Shown one piece after another: positions 34,332-42,695 of a DNA stretch of 59,765 bases (within the stretch, counting starts at the first letter, position 1; each line of letters begins with the position of its first letter). This DNA is from Pseudomonas sichuanensis (GTDB taxonomy: Bacteria; Pseudomonadota; Gammaproteobacteria; Pseudomonadales; Pseudomonadaceae): positions 1 to 59,765 of the forward strand of contig NZ_QKVM01000040.1 of NCBI RefSeq assembly GCF_003231305.1, in the 5' to 3' direction. The notes beneath the pieces were generated by a model. It searched no databases. It saw only the letters and a list, made by a program, of their open reading frames with translations, and had not been told where the DNA came from. The position numbers and the translations under genes are program-made.

Positions 34332-34413
34332 CGTGGGAGCGGGCTTGCCCCGCGATTGGATCGATCCTGTGTTGCTTGGGCTGGCCTCATCGCGGGGCAA
34401 GCCCGCTCCCACG
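34332..34413. repeat. REP palindrome pair (REPIN) after fpvF
   Basis: Two 25-bp arms, CGTGGGAGCGGGCTTGCCCC... at 34332-34356 and its exact reverse complement at 34389-34413, separated by 32 bp. Each arm is itself a short palindrome with the P. putida-type REP core (GGGAGCGGGCTTGCCCCGC). The paired order here is opposite to the pairs at 53707 and 54806. Lying just after the fpvF stop, it may end or stabilise the operon transcript. Confidence 0.9.
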
Positions 34414-34494
34414 CCAAATACACTTGCTGCCTGCGACAATCCACCACACCAACCCGAAACCCGGTGAAACCCTCCAAATGGTAGATTCGCCGCC

Positions 34495-34902
34495 ATGAAA
34501 ACCACTCGTCGGACACGCTCGCTGACCGCATGGACGCTCTACGCCAGCGTCCTGTTCAGCCTGTTGCTGTGTGGTTTGCACCATGGCCAGATGACCGGCC
34601 TGCGCCTGTCCGGCCTGGAAGGCGGCTACTGCAGCATGGACAGCGGCCATGGCCCGGCCATCGACCTGGACGGCGGCGGTGGCGATCAGCACATGGCCCA
34701 GCTCGACTGCCCGGTGTGCTCCTCGTTCGCCATGGCCGTGCCACTCTGCAGCGCCGGCTGGACCTTCTCCGCCACGCATGGCCAGGCCCCGGCGCCGATC
34801 GTCACCCGCAGCTGGGGGCAGCCGCCGCCGCGCTACCTGCGCCACGCCATCAACCCCCGCGCCTCCCCTGCCCCATTCCCCGCAGCAGAACACTTCGCCT
34901 GA
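34495..34902 (+). CDS. DUF2946 family protein
   Basis: 135 aa. The N-terminal hydrophobic stretch (LTAWTLYASVLFSLLLCGL) is a signal or anchor. It is followed by HHGQM, a Gly/Asp-rich loop with HM and the diagnostic CPVCSSF, which I recall as the DUF2946 signature. These proteins commonly lie just before TonB-dependent receptors in proteobacteria, as here (72-bp gap). The His, Met and Cys residues would suit metal binding, copper being often suspected, but no function is established. It is separated from fpvF by a REP pair, so probably not part of that operon. Confidence 0.75.
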   Translation: MKTTRRTRSLTAWTLYASVLFSLLLCGLHHGQMTGLRLSGLEGGYCSMDSGHGPAIDLDGGGGDQHMAQLDCPVCSSFAMAVPLCSAGWTFSATHGQAPAPIVTRSWGQPPPRYLRHAINPRASPAPFPAAEHFA

Positions 34903-34974
34903 CCCTGGCAGGCGCGCCCGTGCGCGCGCCTGAAGGCCGGGCCTGCCAAGACCTTTGCGTGGAACCCTTACAAC

Positions 34975-37128
34975 ATGATCCGCAATACCTCTTTGGTGCT
35001 CGTGCTGAGCGCCACCTGCCACTGTGCCTGGGCGCAAGGCGCGCCTGTCGAACTGTCCGCCACCACCGTCGATGGCGAGCGTGAAGCGCCCAGCGGCGTG
35101 CAACTGGACACCCCGATCGCCACTGGCTCGCGCCTGGGCCTGACGGCGCGGGAAACCCCGGCCTCGGTGAGCGTCTCGGACCGCCGGGTGATCGAGCAGC
35201 GCGATGCCCGCGACAGCCAGGAAGTGATCAACGCCATGACCGGCGTGAACGCCTCGGCCAACCCCGGCTACGGCGGCTTCGTCACCTACCGCGGCTTCAC
35301 CCAGAACCAGGTGACCCAGCTCTACAACGGCATCAACCTGGGCTACAGCAGCGCTACCCGGCCAGTGGATGCCTGGGTACTCGACCGCGTCGAGCTGCTT
35401 GGCGGGCCGTCGTCGTTCCTGCATGGCGCCGGCGCCGTGGGCGGTTCGATCAACTACATCAGCAAACTGGCCAGCCGCGACCAGCAGACCGTCGATGGGC
35501 GTATCCGCTACGGCAGTTACGACGCCGCCGAATACGCCTTCGGCATCAACCAGGCGCTGGCCGCCAACCCGGCCGACGCCCGCCACTTCGCCCGCCTGGA
35601 CTTCAGCCGCAGCCAGGGCAACGGCTACATCGACCGCAATGAACGGCAGACCGACAGCCTGGCCTTTTCGCTGCTCAGCGACCTGACCCCCGACCTGACC
35701 CACACCCTGGCGCTGGAGTACCAGGAGGACAAGGAAGACAGCCCGTACTGGGGCTCGCCGATCCTGCCTGGGCGCAGCACCATGAAGATCGACAAGAGCC
35801 GGCGTTTCGAGAACTACAACGTCGCCGACGGCCGCTACGAGCAGCGGGTGCGCTGGCTGCGCTCGATGCTCGACTACCAGGTCAGCGACAGCACCAGCCT
35901 GCACAACACCCTGTACCAGTACGAGGCCCAGCGCGACTACCGCAACCTGGAGCGCTACCGCTACAACGACGCGGGCAATGTGACGCGCTCCAGCCCCTAC
36001 CTGCAGCGCCACCAGCAGAGCGTGCTGGGCAACCGCCTCGAGCTGCGCCACGACAACAGCCTGTTCGGCCTGGCCAGTCAATGGTCGGCGGGGCTGGACT
36101 GGTCGCAGATGCGCCAGAGCCTGTACCCGAAATCGGGCAGCTGGAGCGACACGGTCGACCCGGACCACTTCGACCCCGGCAGCTTCTACGCCATCCCCGG
36201 CGTGAATACCGGGCTGAGCAAGCAACGCCGGCACGAAACCACCAACCGCGCGCTGTTCGCCGAGAACCGCCTGCAACTGACCGACCGCCTGGCGCTGCTG
36301 ACCGCCCTGCGGTATGACTACCTGGACATGCAAGTGACCAACTACGGCGCTGTCACGCCTACCGCGCCGGCCTACTTCGAACGCCGCTGGGAGCCGCTGT
36401 CCGGGCGAGTCGGCCTGACTTATGCGCTGACCCCGGCGGCCAGCGTCTATGTGCAGTACAGCACCGCCGCCGACCTGCCGGCGGGCTCCCTGGCGGCGGC
36501 GACCTACTCCAACGTCGGCCTGTTCGATTTGTCCAAGGGCGAGCAATGGGAAGCCGGCAGCAAGTTCGACTTCCTCGATGGGCGGGGTGCGGCGACGGTG
36601 GCGGTGTATCAGATCGTGCGCAAGGACTTTGCCGTGGCCGATTCGAACAATCCCAACCAGTCGGTGCAGGCCGGCCAGCAGACCTCGCGGGGGATCGAGT
36701 TGTCCGGGCGGTTGCAGGTGACGCCGAAACTGTTGGCCGAGGCCAACTATGCCTACGTGCATGCGCGTTATGACGAGTTCAACGAAGCGGTGGCGGGCAA
36801 GTCGGTGTCACGTGAGGGCAATGCGCCGGTGAACGTGCCGGCCAACGTTGGCAACTTGTGGCTGACCTACAGCTTCACGCCGGACTGGTCGGCGGGGGTG
36901 GATGCGCGTTATGTCGACTCGGTGTATGCCGACAATGCCAACAGCCTGGAAGCGCCTGCCTATACCCTGTTCGGGGCCTTTGCCCGCTACCGGGTGGATG
37001 CGCACACCACGCTGACTGCGCGGGTGCGCAACCTGACCGATGAGGTGTATGCCAAGCAGGCGTACAACACCCAGTACTACATGGGGGACCCGAGGACGTT
37101 TGAGGTGGCGATGGATGTGCGGTTCTAG
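34975..37128 (+). CDS. TonB-dependent outer-membrane receptor
   Basis: 717 aa. A signal peptide (to about residue 22, AWAQG) is followed by a TonB-box-like region (ELSATTVDGE), a plug domain (residues 55-180, with RDARDSQEVINAMTGVNAS and DRVELLGGPSSFLHGAGAVGGSINYISK), and a 22-strand-type barrel ending in a terminal Phe (DVRF). It imports a siderophore or metal chelate with TonB energy. It lacks the roughly 80-residue signalling domain found in FpvA, so it is probably not the pyoverdine receptor regulated through a surface-signalling sigma factor. The DUF2946 gene before it suggests a metal-related partner. Substrate unknown. Confidence 0.88.
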   Translation: MIRNTSLVLVLSATCHCAWAQGAPVELSATTVDGEREAPSGVQLDTPIATGSRLGLTARETPASVSVSDRRVIEQRDARDSQEVINAMTGVNASANPGYGGFVTYRGFTQNQVTQLYNGINLGYSSATRPVDAWVLDRVELLGGPSSFLHGAGAVGGSINYISKLASRDQQTVDGRIRYGSYDAAEYAFGINQALAANPADARHFARLDFSRSQGNGYIDRNERQTDSLAFSLLSDLTPDLTHTLALEYQEDKEDSPYWGSPILPGRSTMKIDKSRRFENYNVADGRYEQRVRWLRSMLDYQVSDSTSLHNTLYQYEAQRDYRNLERYRYNDAGNVTRSSPYLQRHQQSVLGNRLELRHDNSLFGLASQWSAGLDWSQMRQSLYPKSGSWSDTVDPDHFDPGSFYAIPGVNTGLSKQRRHETTNRALFAENRLQLTDRLALLTALRYDYLDMQVTNYGAVTPTAPAYFERRWEPLSGRVGLTYALTPAASVYVQYSTAADLPAGSLAAATYSNVGLFDLSKGEQWEAGSKFDFLDGRGAATVAVYQIVRKDFAVADSNNPNQSVQAGQQTSRGIELSGRLQVTPKLLAEANYAYVHARYDEFNEAVAGKSVSREGNAPVNVPANVGNLWLTYSFTPDWSAGVDARYVDSVYADNANSLEAPAYTLFGAFARYRVDAHTTLTARVRNLTDEVYAKQAYNTQYYMGDPRTFEVAMDVRF

Positions 37129-37201
37129 GGGGCTCTTCGGGCATGCCGAAGGATTGGGTGAAGGCCTCTAGGTGCATGCCGGAGGATTTGCAGCGCCTGT
37201 G

Positions 37202-37454
37202 AGATCGAGCGCCGCCCGCGCGGCGCTTCGCGGGTAAACCCGCTCCCACATTTATTTCGGGCCAATTATGCCTGTGAGGGTACCGCTGCCCGCCTTGGTG
37301 CATGTCTCAAGTCAGGCGAGGCGCCAGTGGTGCCCACCTCACTACCGCGTCGTGTCAACAAGGCGGACCAGGTAATGGCACAGAAGAGACTGGCCCGAAA
37401 CAAACTGTGGGAGCGGGTTTACCCGCGAAGCGCCGCGCGGGCGGCGCTCGATCT
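37202..37454. repeat. Mosaic palindromic repeat, copy A (complete)
   Basis: Dominates the 496-bp gene-free gap 37129-37624. A left arm (37202-37267, starting AGATCGAGCGCCGCCC) and a right arm (37389-37454, ending GGCGGCGCTCGATCT) are inverted copies of a 66-bp sequence with a few mismatches in the left one. Each contains a REP-like core GGGAGCGGGTTTACCCGCGAAGCG reading outward. Between them is a 121-bp spacer homologous to the spacers at 51581-51714 and 51993-52074. Similarity to the 51.5-52.1 kb locus continues beyond the right arm to about 37490. Short reading frames through it are not credible genes. Confidence 0.8.
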
Positions 37455-37624
37455 TGAGGGCGCTGCACATCTGTCGCCATGCACCTGACCGCCCACACGC
37501 CATTCCATGACATCCACCTGCGCCACCCAGCGAGCCTTCCTACCGCCCGAATCGCCACTCGCGGCTGTTTCCCCGGCACCAGGCACCGGATGCTGCATGG
37601 CTTCGTTCCTGCGGATATCCCACC

Positions 37625-38407
37625 ATGCCAAACACCCTCCAGCATTCCCTTCGTCATGGGCTGATCAGCCTGTACGCCTTCTACCTGGCCGGTTGCACCG
37701 CCGCCAGCCAGCACACCCCACACGAAACACCGGCACAGGCCGAAGCACAGTTCACCCGGCAAATGCTCGACATCCTTCAGAACGACATGCAGTTGGCCAA
37801 TCAGCAAGACCTGGTGGGCGCGGTGTTGCTCGATGTCACCCTTGAGCGTGATGGCAGGCCAAGCGCCTGCCAGGCCAGGCTTGCGCCACAAAAATATACA
37901 AGCCGCATGCCTGCCGATGCCGTGTGGGCGCCTGAGCAAGCGTTGACTGCCTTGGTGACCGACCAGTGCCGCAAAAGCCTGTTCCCCATTCCCCCCAAGG
38001 CAATGCGCAACCACCAAGGCCAGCTTCAGGTGGTGGCGCCGATCCGCTTCATGCCGTCCGAAGGCTCGTCCGCCGTTCGCGAGTACCTGCGCCAGAGGGT
38101 GCCTCGGCAGGCATTTGCCTGGCAGCACTTGATGGCGGGCGAGACGGTCATAGGCACCGGTTATGCGTTTTTCTGGTTCGAGGGCGATGCCAATGGAAAG
38201 GTCACCCGTTGCCTGGTCGAACTGACGCCCGATCGGTTCGCGCCGTCCAGGTTCAAGCCGGACAACTTCCTGAAGCAGCGGCTCCACGCCCGCTGCCTGG
38301 CCTTGGACCTGCGCCGCATGCCGGGCTTCGCGCTCGACAGCCAGGGCGCCAATCGTGGCCATGTTGAGCTCGAATATGCCCCGTGGAAGCTCAAGGCAAG
38401 CCAATGA
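37625..38407 (+). CDS. Putative lipoprotein of unknown function
   Basis: 260 aa. The N terminus has a hydrophobic stretch ending in a lipobox (LAGC, Cys near 23), so it is probably lipid-anchored. The mature part contains VGAVLLDVTLERDGRPSACQARL and, later, FFWFEGDANGKVTRCLVELTPDRF. Both have a beta-strand rhythm faintly like TonB C-terminal or energy-transducer domains, but I cannot confirm that. It has four cysteines outside the lipobox. It stands alone between a palindromic repeat and an MHS transporter, so context gives no clue. I do not recognise the family. Confidence 0.6.
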   Translation: MPNTLQHSLRHGLISLYAFYLAGCTAASQHTPHETPAQAEAQFTRQMLDILQNDMQLANQQDLVGAVLLDVTLERDGRPSACQARLAPQKYTSRMPADAVWAPEQALTALVTDQCRKSLFPIPPKAMRNHQGQLQVVAPIRFMPSEGSSAVREYLRQRVPRQAFAWQHLMAGETVIGTGYAFFWFEGDANGKVTRCLVELTPDRFAPSRFKPDNFLKQRLHARCLALDLRRMPGFALDSQGANRGHVELEYAPWKLKASQ

Positions 38408-38567
38408 GCCTGGCGCCACCGGGTACGACGGTCGAAACGGATATCCCGGTGTCGCCCTCGAAGCAGCGGCCTGTGCACGGCCCTTGTCTACTGGCCTGAA
38501 AACAACGACGGCGCACCCGATTGCGCCGCATTAGCCCAGGCTGCCAAGACCATCGGAGAGCACATCC

Positions 38568-39908
38568 ATGTCCATCCCCCTAGAGGTCCCGCCCGCCACC
38601 CTGCGCCGGGTGATCGCCGCCTCGGCCATCGGCAACTTCGTCGAATGGTTCGACTTCGCCGTGTACGGGTTTCTCGCCACACTGATCGCCAGCCAGTTCT
38701 TCGCCAGCCAAGACCCCAGCGTCGCCCTGCTCAAGACCTTCGCCGTGTTCGCCGTGGCCTTCGCCCTGCGCCCGCTGGGCGGCATCGTGTTCGGGGCGCT
38801 GGGCGATCGCCTGGGGCGCAAGCGCATCCTGTCGCTGACCATCCTGCTGATGGCCGGCTCCACCACCCTGATCGGGCTGTTGCCGACCTACGCCAGCATC
38901 GGTGTGCTGGCCCCGGCCCTGCTCACGCTTGCCCGCTGCCTGCAGGGCTTCTCCGCCGGGGGCGAATACGCAGGCGCCTGCGCCTACCTGATGGAACACG
39001 CGCCGCAGGACAAGCGGGCGTTCTACGGCAGCTTCGTGCCGGTCTCGACCTTCTCGGCCTTTGCCTGCGCGGCGCTGATCGCCTATGGCCTGGAGGCCAG
39101 CCTGTCGGCCGAGGCGATGAACAGCTGGGGTTGGCGGGTGCCCTTCCTGATTGCCGCGCCGTTGGGGCTGGTGGGCTTGTACCTGCGCTGGCGCATGGAG
39201 GAAACCCCGGCATTTCGCCAGGCCATGGCCGAGGGCAAGCAACACAGTCACTCGCCGCTGGGCGACACCCTGCGCCACCATGGCCGCACCATCCGCAACC
39301 TGGGTGCGTTCATCTCGCTGACGGCGCTGTCGTTCTACATGTTCACCACCTACTTCGCCACTTACCTGCAGACCGTCGGCCAGCTCAGCCGCGCCCAGGC
39401 GTTGCTGGTGTCCACCGTGGCGCTGCTGTTCGCTGCCGCCGGCTGCCCGCTGGCAGGGGCGTTCAGCGACCGGGTCGGGCGTCGACGGACCATCGGTTTC
39501 ACCTGCATCTGGGTCATGCTGGCGGTGTTCCCGGCCTACTGGCTGGCCAGCTCCGGTTCGTTGTCGGGAGCATTGCTGGGGGTGATCCTGCTGGCCGTGG
39601 GCGCGCTGATGAGCGGCGTGGTTACCGCTGCGCTGCTGTCCGAATGCTTCCCCACCCGCAGCCGCTACACCGCCTCGGCGATCACCTACAACATCGCCTA
39701 CACCCTGTTTGGCGGCACCGCACCGCTGGTGGCGACCTGGCTGATCGAGCAGAGCGACAGCCGCCTGGCGCCGGCGTTCTACCTGGTGGCGATTGCCTTG
39801 CTGGCGTTGCTCGGCGGGCTGGGGTTGCCTGAGACCTCGCGCCTATCACTGCACGACCCCATCGATACCGACCCAGCCCGCGATAACCACCTCGGGCGTT
39901 CAGCATAA
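38568..39908 (+). CDS. MFS transporter of the metabolite:H+ symporter (MHS) family
   Basis: 446-aa inner-membrane carrier with about 12 hydrophobic segments. Family signs: an N-terminal GNFVEWFDFAVYGFLAT, the loop 2-3 motif GALGDRLGRKRIL, RCLQGFSAGGEYAG in the fourth or fifth span, SWGWRVPFLIAAPLGLVGLYLRWRMEETPAF midway and SDRVGRRR between later spans. MHS carriers import proline, betaine, 2-oxoglutarate, citrate or similar compounds with protons. The substrate cannot be read from the sequence. CGGAGAG upstream gives a ribosome site. Single gene, closed by a strong terminator. Confidence 0.88.
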   Translation: MSIPLEVPPATLRRVIAASAIGNFVEWFDFAVYGFLATLIASQFFASQDPSVALLKTFAVFAVAFALRPLGGIVFGALGDRLGRKRILSLTILLMAGSTTLIGLLPTYASIGVLAPALLTLARCLQGFSAGGEYAGACAYLMEHAPQDKRAFYGSFVPVSTFSAFACAALIAYGLEASLSAEAMNSWGWRVPFLIAAPLGLVGLYLRWRMEETPAFRQAMAEGKQHSHSPLGDTLRHHGRTIRNLGAFISLTALSFYMFTTYFATYLQTVGQLSRAQALLVSTVALLFAAAGCPLAGAFSDRVGRRRTIGFTCIWVMLAVFPAYWLASSGSLSGALLGVILLAVGALMSGVVTAALLSECFPTRSRYTASAITYNIAYTLFGGTAPLVATWLIEQSDSRLAPAFYLVAIALLALLGGLGLPETSRLSLHDPIDTDPARDNHLGRSA

Positions 39909-39915
39909 GGACGCA

Positions 39916-39954
39916 GATATAAAGCCGACTTAAAGGGTCGGCTTTATATCTTTT
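39916..39954 (+). terminator. Rho-independent terminator of the MHS transporter
   Basis: A perfect 14-bp stem, GATATAAAGCCGAC (39916-39929) and GTCGGCTTTATATC (39937-39950), with a 7-base loop, followed by TTTT at 39951-39954. It begins 8 bp after the transporter stop. Because A's also precede the stem on the left, it may terminate from either strand. It separates the transporter from the tail-collar cluster. Confidence 0.9.
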
Positions 39955-39960
39955 GCTCGC

Positions 39961-40344
39961 CTGGAATACGCATCCGCCGCGTGTTCAATTTGAATTTCAA
40001 ACAACTAACGCAACAAACTTATAATTGACGCCAATATTCCAGCGCGCCGTGAACAGCTACTCGAAAATTTTTTTTATTTACCGTTCACCGGGTGATGGCA
40101 AAGTGGCACTCATTCAAGCTAGGATCCATTTCATTCCGTGGGCGCGGTGGTTTCCCTACCCCGCCCCAAGCTCGACCCTCCCCTCACGCGCCAAGGAAGG
40201 TACATGCTGCACAGATGGATGCTGTGATCGGTCACTGACCGCGTAACCCTTACTTATTCGCTGTTCGTTTTGAAACTGCGCCCCCTACACGGAGCGCAAC
40301 GCATACCCGTGCCTGATACTTCCCTGATGGAGTCGACAATAACT
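39961..40344 (+). promoter_or_regulatory. AT-rich leader and probable promoter of the tail-collar cluster
   Basis: A 384-bp gene-free stretch, clearly more AT-rich than its surroundings. It holds a perfect TATAAT at 40020-40025, with only weak candidates for a -35 element (TTTCAA about 19 bp upstream), so activator or alternative-sigma control is possible. A T-tract (AAAATTTTTTTTATTT) lies near 40073-40088. If transcription starts just after the TATAAT, the leader before the first collar gene is about 310 bases. The small reading frame 40025-40246 looks random and I do not call it. Confidence 0.35.
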
Positions 40345-40875
40345 ATGGATAACTTCCTGGGTGAAATTCGCCTGTTCCCGTTTAGCGTGATTCCCAGGGG
40401 CTGGGCCCCGTGCAACGGGCAGTTGCTGCCGATCACGACCTACAGCGCGCTGTTCACATTGCTCGGTACCCAGTACGGCGGTGATGGCAAAACCACGTTC
40501 GCCCTGCCCGACCTGCGTGGCCGAGTCGGGCTGGGTGCCACGGCGGATGGGACGCACCCCACTGGTCAAAGCCAGGGTAGCCAAAGCGTCACCCTGACTG
40601 CGGACAACCTGCCGCCTCATACCCACACGGTCAACGTCAGCACCCTCGACACCGGTAACAGCGCGGCAGAAGACGCCTTCTTCGGCATGAGCCAGCTCAA
40701 CAACGGTACGCCCGGAGGAACCACCTACGTCGAGGCCAAGAGTGGCAATCCGGTGACGCTCAACAGCGCCACCGTCGGAACGAGCGGCACCTCCTCACCG
40801 CTGGAGAACCACCAGCCGTCGCTCGGGTTGAGCTATTGCATCGCCCTGCTGGGCGTCTACCCACCTCGCTCCTAA
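40345..40875 (+). CDS. Phage tail-collar domain protein 1 (MdpB-like)
   Basis: 176 aa. Begins MDNFLGEIRLFPFSVIPRGW, followed by CNGQLLPI, YGGDGKTTFALPDLRGRVGLG and a PHTHTV segment: the tail-collar / microcystin-dependent-protein pattern. Phage homologues form a tail-fibre collar; roles of chromosomal copies are largely unknown. I chose ATG 40345 because all three paralogues start within a few residues of GEIR, although the reading frame is open from 40270 and an upstream ATG exists at 40327; GGAG sits a little far upstream. The second gene follows after 36 bp. No signal peptide. The C terminus YCIALLGVYP matches the endings of the other two. Confidence 0.88.
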   Translation: MDNFLGEIRLFPFSVIPRGWAPCNGQLLPITTYSALFTLLGTQYGGDGKTTFALPDLRGRVGLGATADGTHPTGQSQGSQSVTLTADNLPPHTHTVNVSTLDTGNSAAEDAFFGMSQLNNGTPGGTTYVEAKSGNPVTLNSATVGTSGTSSPLENHQPSLGLSYCIALLGVYPPRS

Positions 40876-40911
40876 CGTTCGATCCAAACCATTCTGACCA
40901 GGGGCTACATC

Positions 40912-41478
40912 ATGTCTGATCCATTTATCGGTGAAATCCGCATTTTCGCAGGCACATACGCGCCAGTGGGCTGGAGCTTCTGCGACGGCAGCGTCCTTCC
41001 CATCAGCACCAACCAGGTGCTGTACAGCCTGATCGGGGACATCTACGGCGGTAACGGACAAACCACGTTCGCCCTGCCGGATCTGCGCGGGCGCCTGCCG
41101 GTCGGTCAGGGGCAAGGCGTGGCCATGTACGACGTGGGGCTCGGAGACTCCTTCGGCGTCGAGTCGATCACGCTGACCCAGGCAAAACTGCCGGCCCATA
41201 GCCATCCGTTCGTCGTCAGCAGCGCCCTCGCCAACACGACAATCCCTGCCGATGCCAACAACAACGCAACCCGCACCTTTGGCACCTTCACCAAGGTCAA
41301 GGCAATGACCGGGTTGTACAACAACTCCATCGACCAGCTAGGTCGGGTGCAACTGAACGCGGCCACGCTGAACCCTTCCGCTGGCAGCAGCAGCGTGACC
41401 GCCCATTCCAACCTGATGCCGGCGATGGCGCTCAACTACATCATCGCGACCACTGGGCTGTATCCGTCCCAGGGGTAA
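40912..41478 (+). CDS. Phage tail-collar domain protein 2 (MdpB-like)
   Basis: 188 aa, paralogue of its neighbours: MSDPFIGEIRIFAGTYAPVGW, CDGSVLPI, YGGNGQTTFALPDLRGRLPVG, LPAHSHPF and a C-terminal ALNYIIATTGLYP. The middle, after the His motif, is longer and Asn/Ala-rich compared with copies 1 and 3, so the three vary mainly in their central segment while the ends are conserved. That is the pattern expected of a fixed fold carrying different tips. It starts 36 bp after copy 1 and ends 34 bp before copy 3; same strand, likely one operon. Confidence 0.88.
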   Translation: MSDPFIGEIRIFAGTYAPVGWSFCDGSVLPISTNQVLYSLIGDIYGGNGQTTFALPDLRGRLPVGQGQGVAMYDVGLGDSFGVESITLTQAKLPAHSHPFVVSSALANTTIPADANNNATRTFGTFTKVKAMTGLYNNSIDQLGRVQLNAATLNPSAGSSSVTAHSNLMPAMALNYIIATTGLYPSQG

Positions 41479-41512
41479 AGGCCCTCCCATCGACTCACCG
41501 AGTGGAAAAACC

Positions 41513-42043
41513 ATGGATGCTTTCTTTGGCGAAATCCGGCTGTTCCCCTTCAAATATGTTCCGCAGAACTGGATCCCGTGCGATGGCAGATTGCTGCCGA
41601 CCAGGTCGTACCCGGCACTGTTTGCGCTCCTCGGCAAGACCTTCGGCGGCGACGGTTCGACGACCTTCGGCCTGCCCGACCTCAGGGGCCGCACGGTCAT
41701 GGGCGCGGGCGCCGGCAAAAACCTGACGCCGCGCGCGGTCGGTGACAAGACCGGCACAGAGACCGTGTCTCTGAACAGCAGCAACTTCCCTGCGCACACC
41801 CATAGCGTGACCGTGAAGAACGGCACCGAGGGCTCGCCGATGGACGCGCCGGACAACAGCTTCTTCCTTCAGGCACCGCGCACCACGAAACTGTTCAACC
41901 CTGCACTGACCACCGGGATGACCCTCGCGCCCACGGTGGTCGGCCAGGTGGGCAGTGCCAAGCCACGGGCGAATATGCAGCCTTATCTGGTGATGGCCTA
42001 CTGCATCTGCGTGGAGAATGGTATTTGGCCGGAACGCCCTTGA
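41513..42043 (+). CDS. Phage tail-collar domain protein 3 (MdpB-like)
   Basis: 176 aa: MDAFFGEIRLFPFKYVPQNW, CDGRLLPTRSY, FGGDGSTTFGLPDLRGRTVMG, FPAHTHSVTV and a C-terminal VMAYCICVENGIWP. Third member of the tandem set. Its stop TGA overlaps the ATG of the acetyltransferase (TGATG), so the enzyme is translationally coupled to this collar protein. None of the three has a secretion signal or lipobox, so export, if any, would need another route. Confidence 0.88.
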   Translation: MDAFFGEIRLFPFKYVPQNWIPCDGRLLPTRSYPALFALLGKTFGGDGSTTFGLPDLRGRTVMGAGAGKNLTPRAVGDKTGTETVSLNSSNFPAHTHSVTVKNGTEGSPMDAPDNSFFLQAPRTTKLFNPALTTGMTLAPTVVGQVGSAKPRANMQPYLVMAYCICVENGIWPERP

Positions 42044-42591
42044 TGCCCAGCCAACTGGCCAACCGCTTGCGGTTGGCCTGTGCCTGCCCGATCGTCGTCG
42101 AACTGCGCCAACAAGACGAAGGCGACCAGGCGTTCCTGCGCCAGTTGTTCGTCAGCCGGCGCTGGAGCGAAACCTGTGCGATGCCGGGCTGGGACGACCA
42201 GCAGCGGCTGGCCTTCCTGCACCAGCAAGCCGACCTGCAACAACGCCATTACGCCCAGCATCACCCCGACGCCGCATTCCTGATCGTCGAACACCTGGGG
42301 CAGGCCATCGGCCGTTTCTGCGTGAGCGCCAGCGCCAGCGCCCTGCGCCTGGTGGATGTCGCGCTGTTGCCCGAGTGGCAGGGGCTTGGCATCGGCTCGA
42401 GCCTGCTGCGGGCGGTGATCACGGTGGCCGAACACAGTGCCAGCCCCGTCGAACTGACAGTGGACGCCCAAAGCCCCGCACGCCGGCTGTACCACCGTCA
42501 CGGCTTCCTGGCCCTGGCTGACCAGGGCCTGTCCCTGCAAATGCGCCGGCCCATCGGCCAACATGGGGAGCCTGCGCCCATGACCGGCTGA
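42043..42591 (+). CDS. GNAT family N-acetyltransferase
   Basis: 182 aa. The acetyl-CoA binding motif is clear: VDVALLPEWQGLGIGSSLLRAVI (Q-x-x-G-x-G). The C-terminal DAQSPARRLYHRHGF is typical of the fold. It would move an acetyl group to an amine or protein N terminus; substrate unknown. ATG 42043 overlaps the stop of collar protein 3, so I prefer it to the in-frame TTG at 42025. This coupling suggests it acts on, or together with, the collar proteins, which is inference. Confidence 0.85.
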   Translation: MPSQLANRLRLACACPIVVELRQQDEGDQAFLRQLFVSRRWSETCAMPGWDDQQRLAFLHQQADLQQRHYAQHHPDAAFLIVEHLGQAIGRFCVSASASALRLVDVALLPEWQGLGIGSSLLRAVITVAEHSASPVELTVDAQSPARRLYHRHGFLALADQGLSLQMRRPIGQHGEPAPMTG

Positions 42592-42695
42592 GCGCGCTGC
42601 GGAACATGCTCCGTGAAACCCTCGCCGGCCTTGCCGACGTCACCTTCGTCCCTCAGAGCCGTAACCCGCGCTTACCGAAACAGGCAGGAAGCCCT

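Noticed and set aside
34975..37128. TonB receptor as the cognate pyoverdine receptor FpvA
   Set aside because: No N-terminal signalling domain, shorter than FpvA-type receptors, and separated from the fpv operon by a REP pair and a DUF2946 gene.
40025..40246. Small 73-aa reading frame in the collar leader
   Set aside because: TTG start without a ribosome site, random-looking composition, no resemblance to anything nearby.
40345..42043. Tail-collar genes as part of a prophage or tailocin
   Set aside because: No sheath, tube, baseplate, holin, endolysin or integrase gene on either side, and the neighbours are ordinary chromosomal genes.
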